This document shows, in pieces, positions 63,301 to 64,000 of a DNA stretch of 64,000 bases (position 1 is its first letter; each line of letters starts with the position of its first letter). A program made the position numbers and the translations under genes. Source of the stretch: Colletes latitarsis (taxonomy: Eukaryota > Arthropoda > Insecta > Hymenoptera > Colletidae); the NCBI RefSeq assembly GCF_051014445.1, contig NC_135134.1, positions 25,795,672 to 25,859,671 on the forward strand, in the 5' to 3' direction. The notes under the pieces are model-generated. The model had not been told where the DNA came from. It was given only the letters and a program-made list of their open reading frames with translations, and made no database searches.

Positions 63301-64000
63301 GTACCACATTACTACGTGATCGAAACCAGAAAAAACCCTGGATCTGTTCAACAAGTATGTGAAAAACGCGAAACTATGAGCCTGATGAGGGCAAATCCCA
63401 GACCTATCCCAGACATAACATGCCTTATCCTCTAAAATATTGATCGAAACCAGGTTTAATGGACTGTTTCAGTGTGGTACCACATTACTACGTGATCCAA
63501 TCCAGAAAAAGCCCAGGATCTAGCCTTCAGTATGAGAAATGTGCGAAAGTATGACCCTGATGGGGGCAAATCCTAGACCTAACCCAGACCTAACATGCGT
63601 TATCCTCTAAAATATTGATCGAAACTAGGTTTAATGGACTGTTTCGGCGTGGTACCACATTACTACGTGATCCAATCCAGAAAAAGACCAGGATCTAGCC
63701 ATCAAGTATGAGAAATGTGCGAAATTATGAGCCTGCTGAGGGCAAATCCTAGACCTAACCCAGACCTATCATGAGCTATTCTCTAAAATATTGATCCAAA
63801 CCAGGTTTAATGGACTGTTTCAGTGTGGTACCACATTAGCACATGATCCAAACCAGAATAAGCCAGGGATATGTTCAAGAAGTATGTGGAGAATGCGAAA
63901 GTATGTGTCTGATGAGGGCAAATCCCAGGCCTAACCTAGACATAACATACGTTATCCTCTGAAATATTCATCGAAACCAGGTTTAATGGACTGTTTCCGT
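60313..64000. repeat. Satellite super-block, second copy
   Basis: This copy matches 55741-59428 at an offset of 4572. It has one extra monomer near 62609-62785 and one missing monomer near 63125, so the offset is the same before and after the changed stretch. Confidence 0.85.
61081..63892. repeat. Second pair of the 1406-bp 8-mer, with rearranged second unit
   Basis: CTGCGTGATCC falls at 61203 and 62609 (1406 apart) and again at 62785 (one monomer later). In the second unit the monomer carrying ACATTAGTACATGATCC and TATAAGAGATATGCG is absent: GTGTGTTACCACATTAC runs straight into the AGAATAACCCAGG monomer near 63125. Confidence 0.85.

Larger units (their letters stand above)
54259..64000. repeat. 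Satellite array, block IV (runs off the window)
   Basis: About 55 monomers lie here, mostly with TTTAATGGACTGTTTCAG and CCAAGACCTAACATGCG or CCCAGACCTAACATG variants. It is the most homogenised part of the window, with a 1406-bp 8-mer and a longer 4572-bp spaced duplication. No gene is seen in it. Confidence 0.96.

Overview
The window looks like constitutive heterochromatin from an arthropod, most likely an insect. About 54 kb of the 64 kb is one satellite family with a monomer of about 176 bp, roughly 308 monomers by length, all on the same strand. Three transposable-element insertions interrupt it. No host protein-coding gene, tRNA, rRNA, CRISPR array or bacterial feature was seen. The insect assignment rests on the R1-clade type non-LTR retrotransposon and on CCTAA-like (insect telomere-type) motifs in the monomer. 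Hymenoptera is a guess only.

Layout: 1-21760 satellite; 21761-23647 solo LTR on the + strand with an ATGAG duplication; 23648-25780 satellite; 25781-31746 nearly intact non-LTR retrotransposon (LINE) on the + strand, with 13-16 bp target-site duplications and a 38-A tail; 31747-52369 satellite; 52370-54258 second solo LTR of the same family on the - strand with an AACCT duplication; 54259-64000 satellite continuing past the window edge.

The LINE has a structured 5' UTR and an ORF1 with three zinc knuckles, broken by a one-base deletion near 27490. A TAATTAATG stop/start junction leads to a complete 1050-residue ORF2 (APE-type endonuclease, reverse transcriptase, C-terminal CCHC). ORF2 carries GNFN where the endonuclease family has GDFN. 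The 3' UTR holds four strong hairpins. The reverse transcriptase motifs look intact, but this copy is probably not autonomous.

The satellite has several monomer classes, told apart by linked variants, and is built of nested higher-order repeats and large duplications. Examples are 530-bp and 528-bp trimers, a 1406-bp 8-mer, and long blocks repeated at offsets of 4572, 4929 and 5990 bp. Related blocks differ by gains or losses of whole monomers, the signature of unequal exchange. A duplicated block near 34554 keeps the empty version of the LINE insertion site, which orders the two events. A 12-bp perfect palindrome, TGTGGTACCACA, recurs in most monomers and is the strongest candidate protein-binding site.

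I found no convincing new enzymatic system. The most notable items are the LINE-satellite relationship, the empty-site paralog, the conserved palindrome with a class that has lost it, and the quantised rearrangements.
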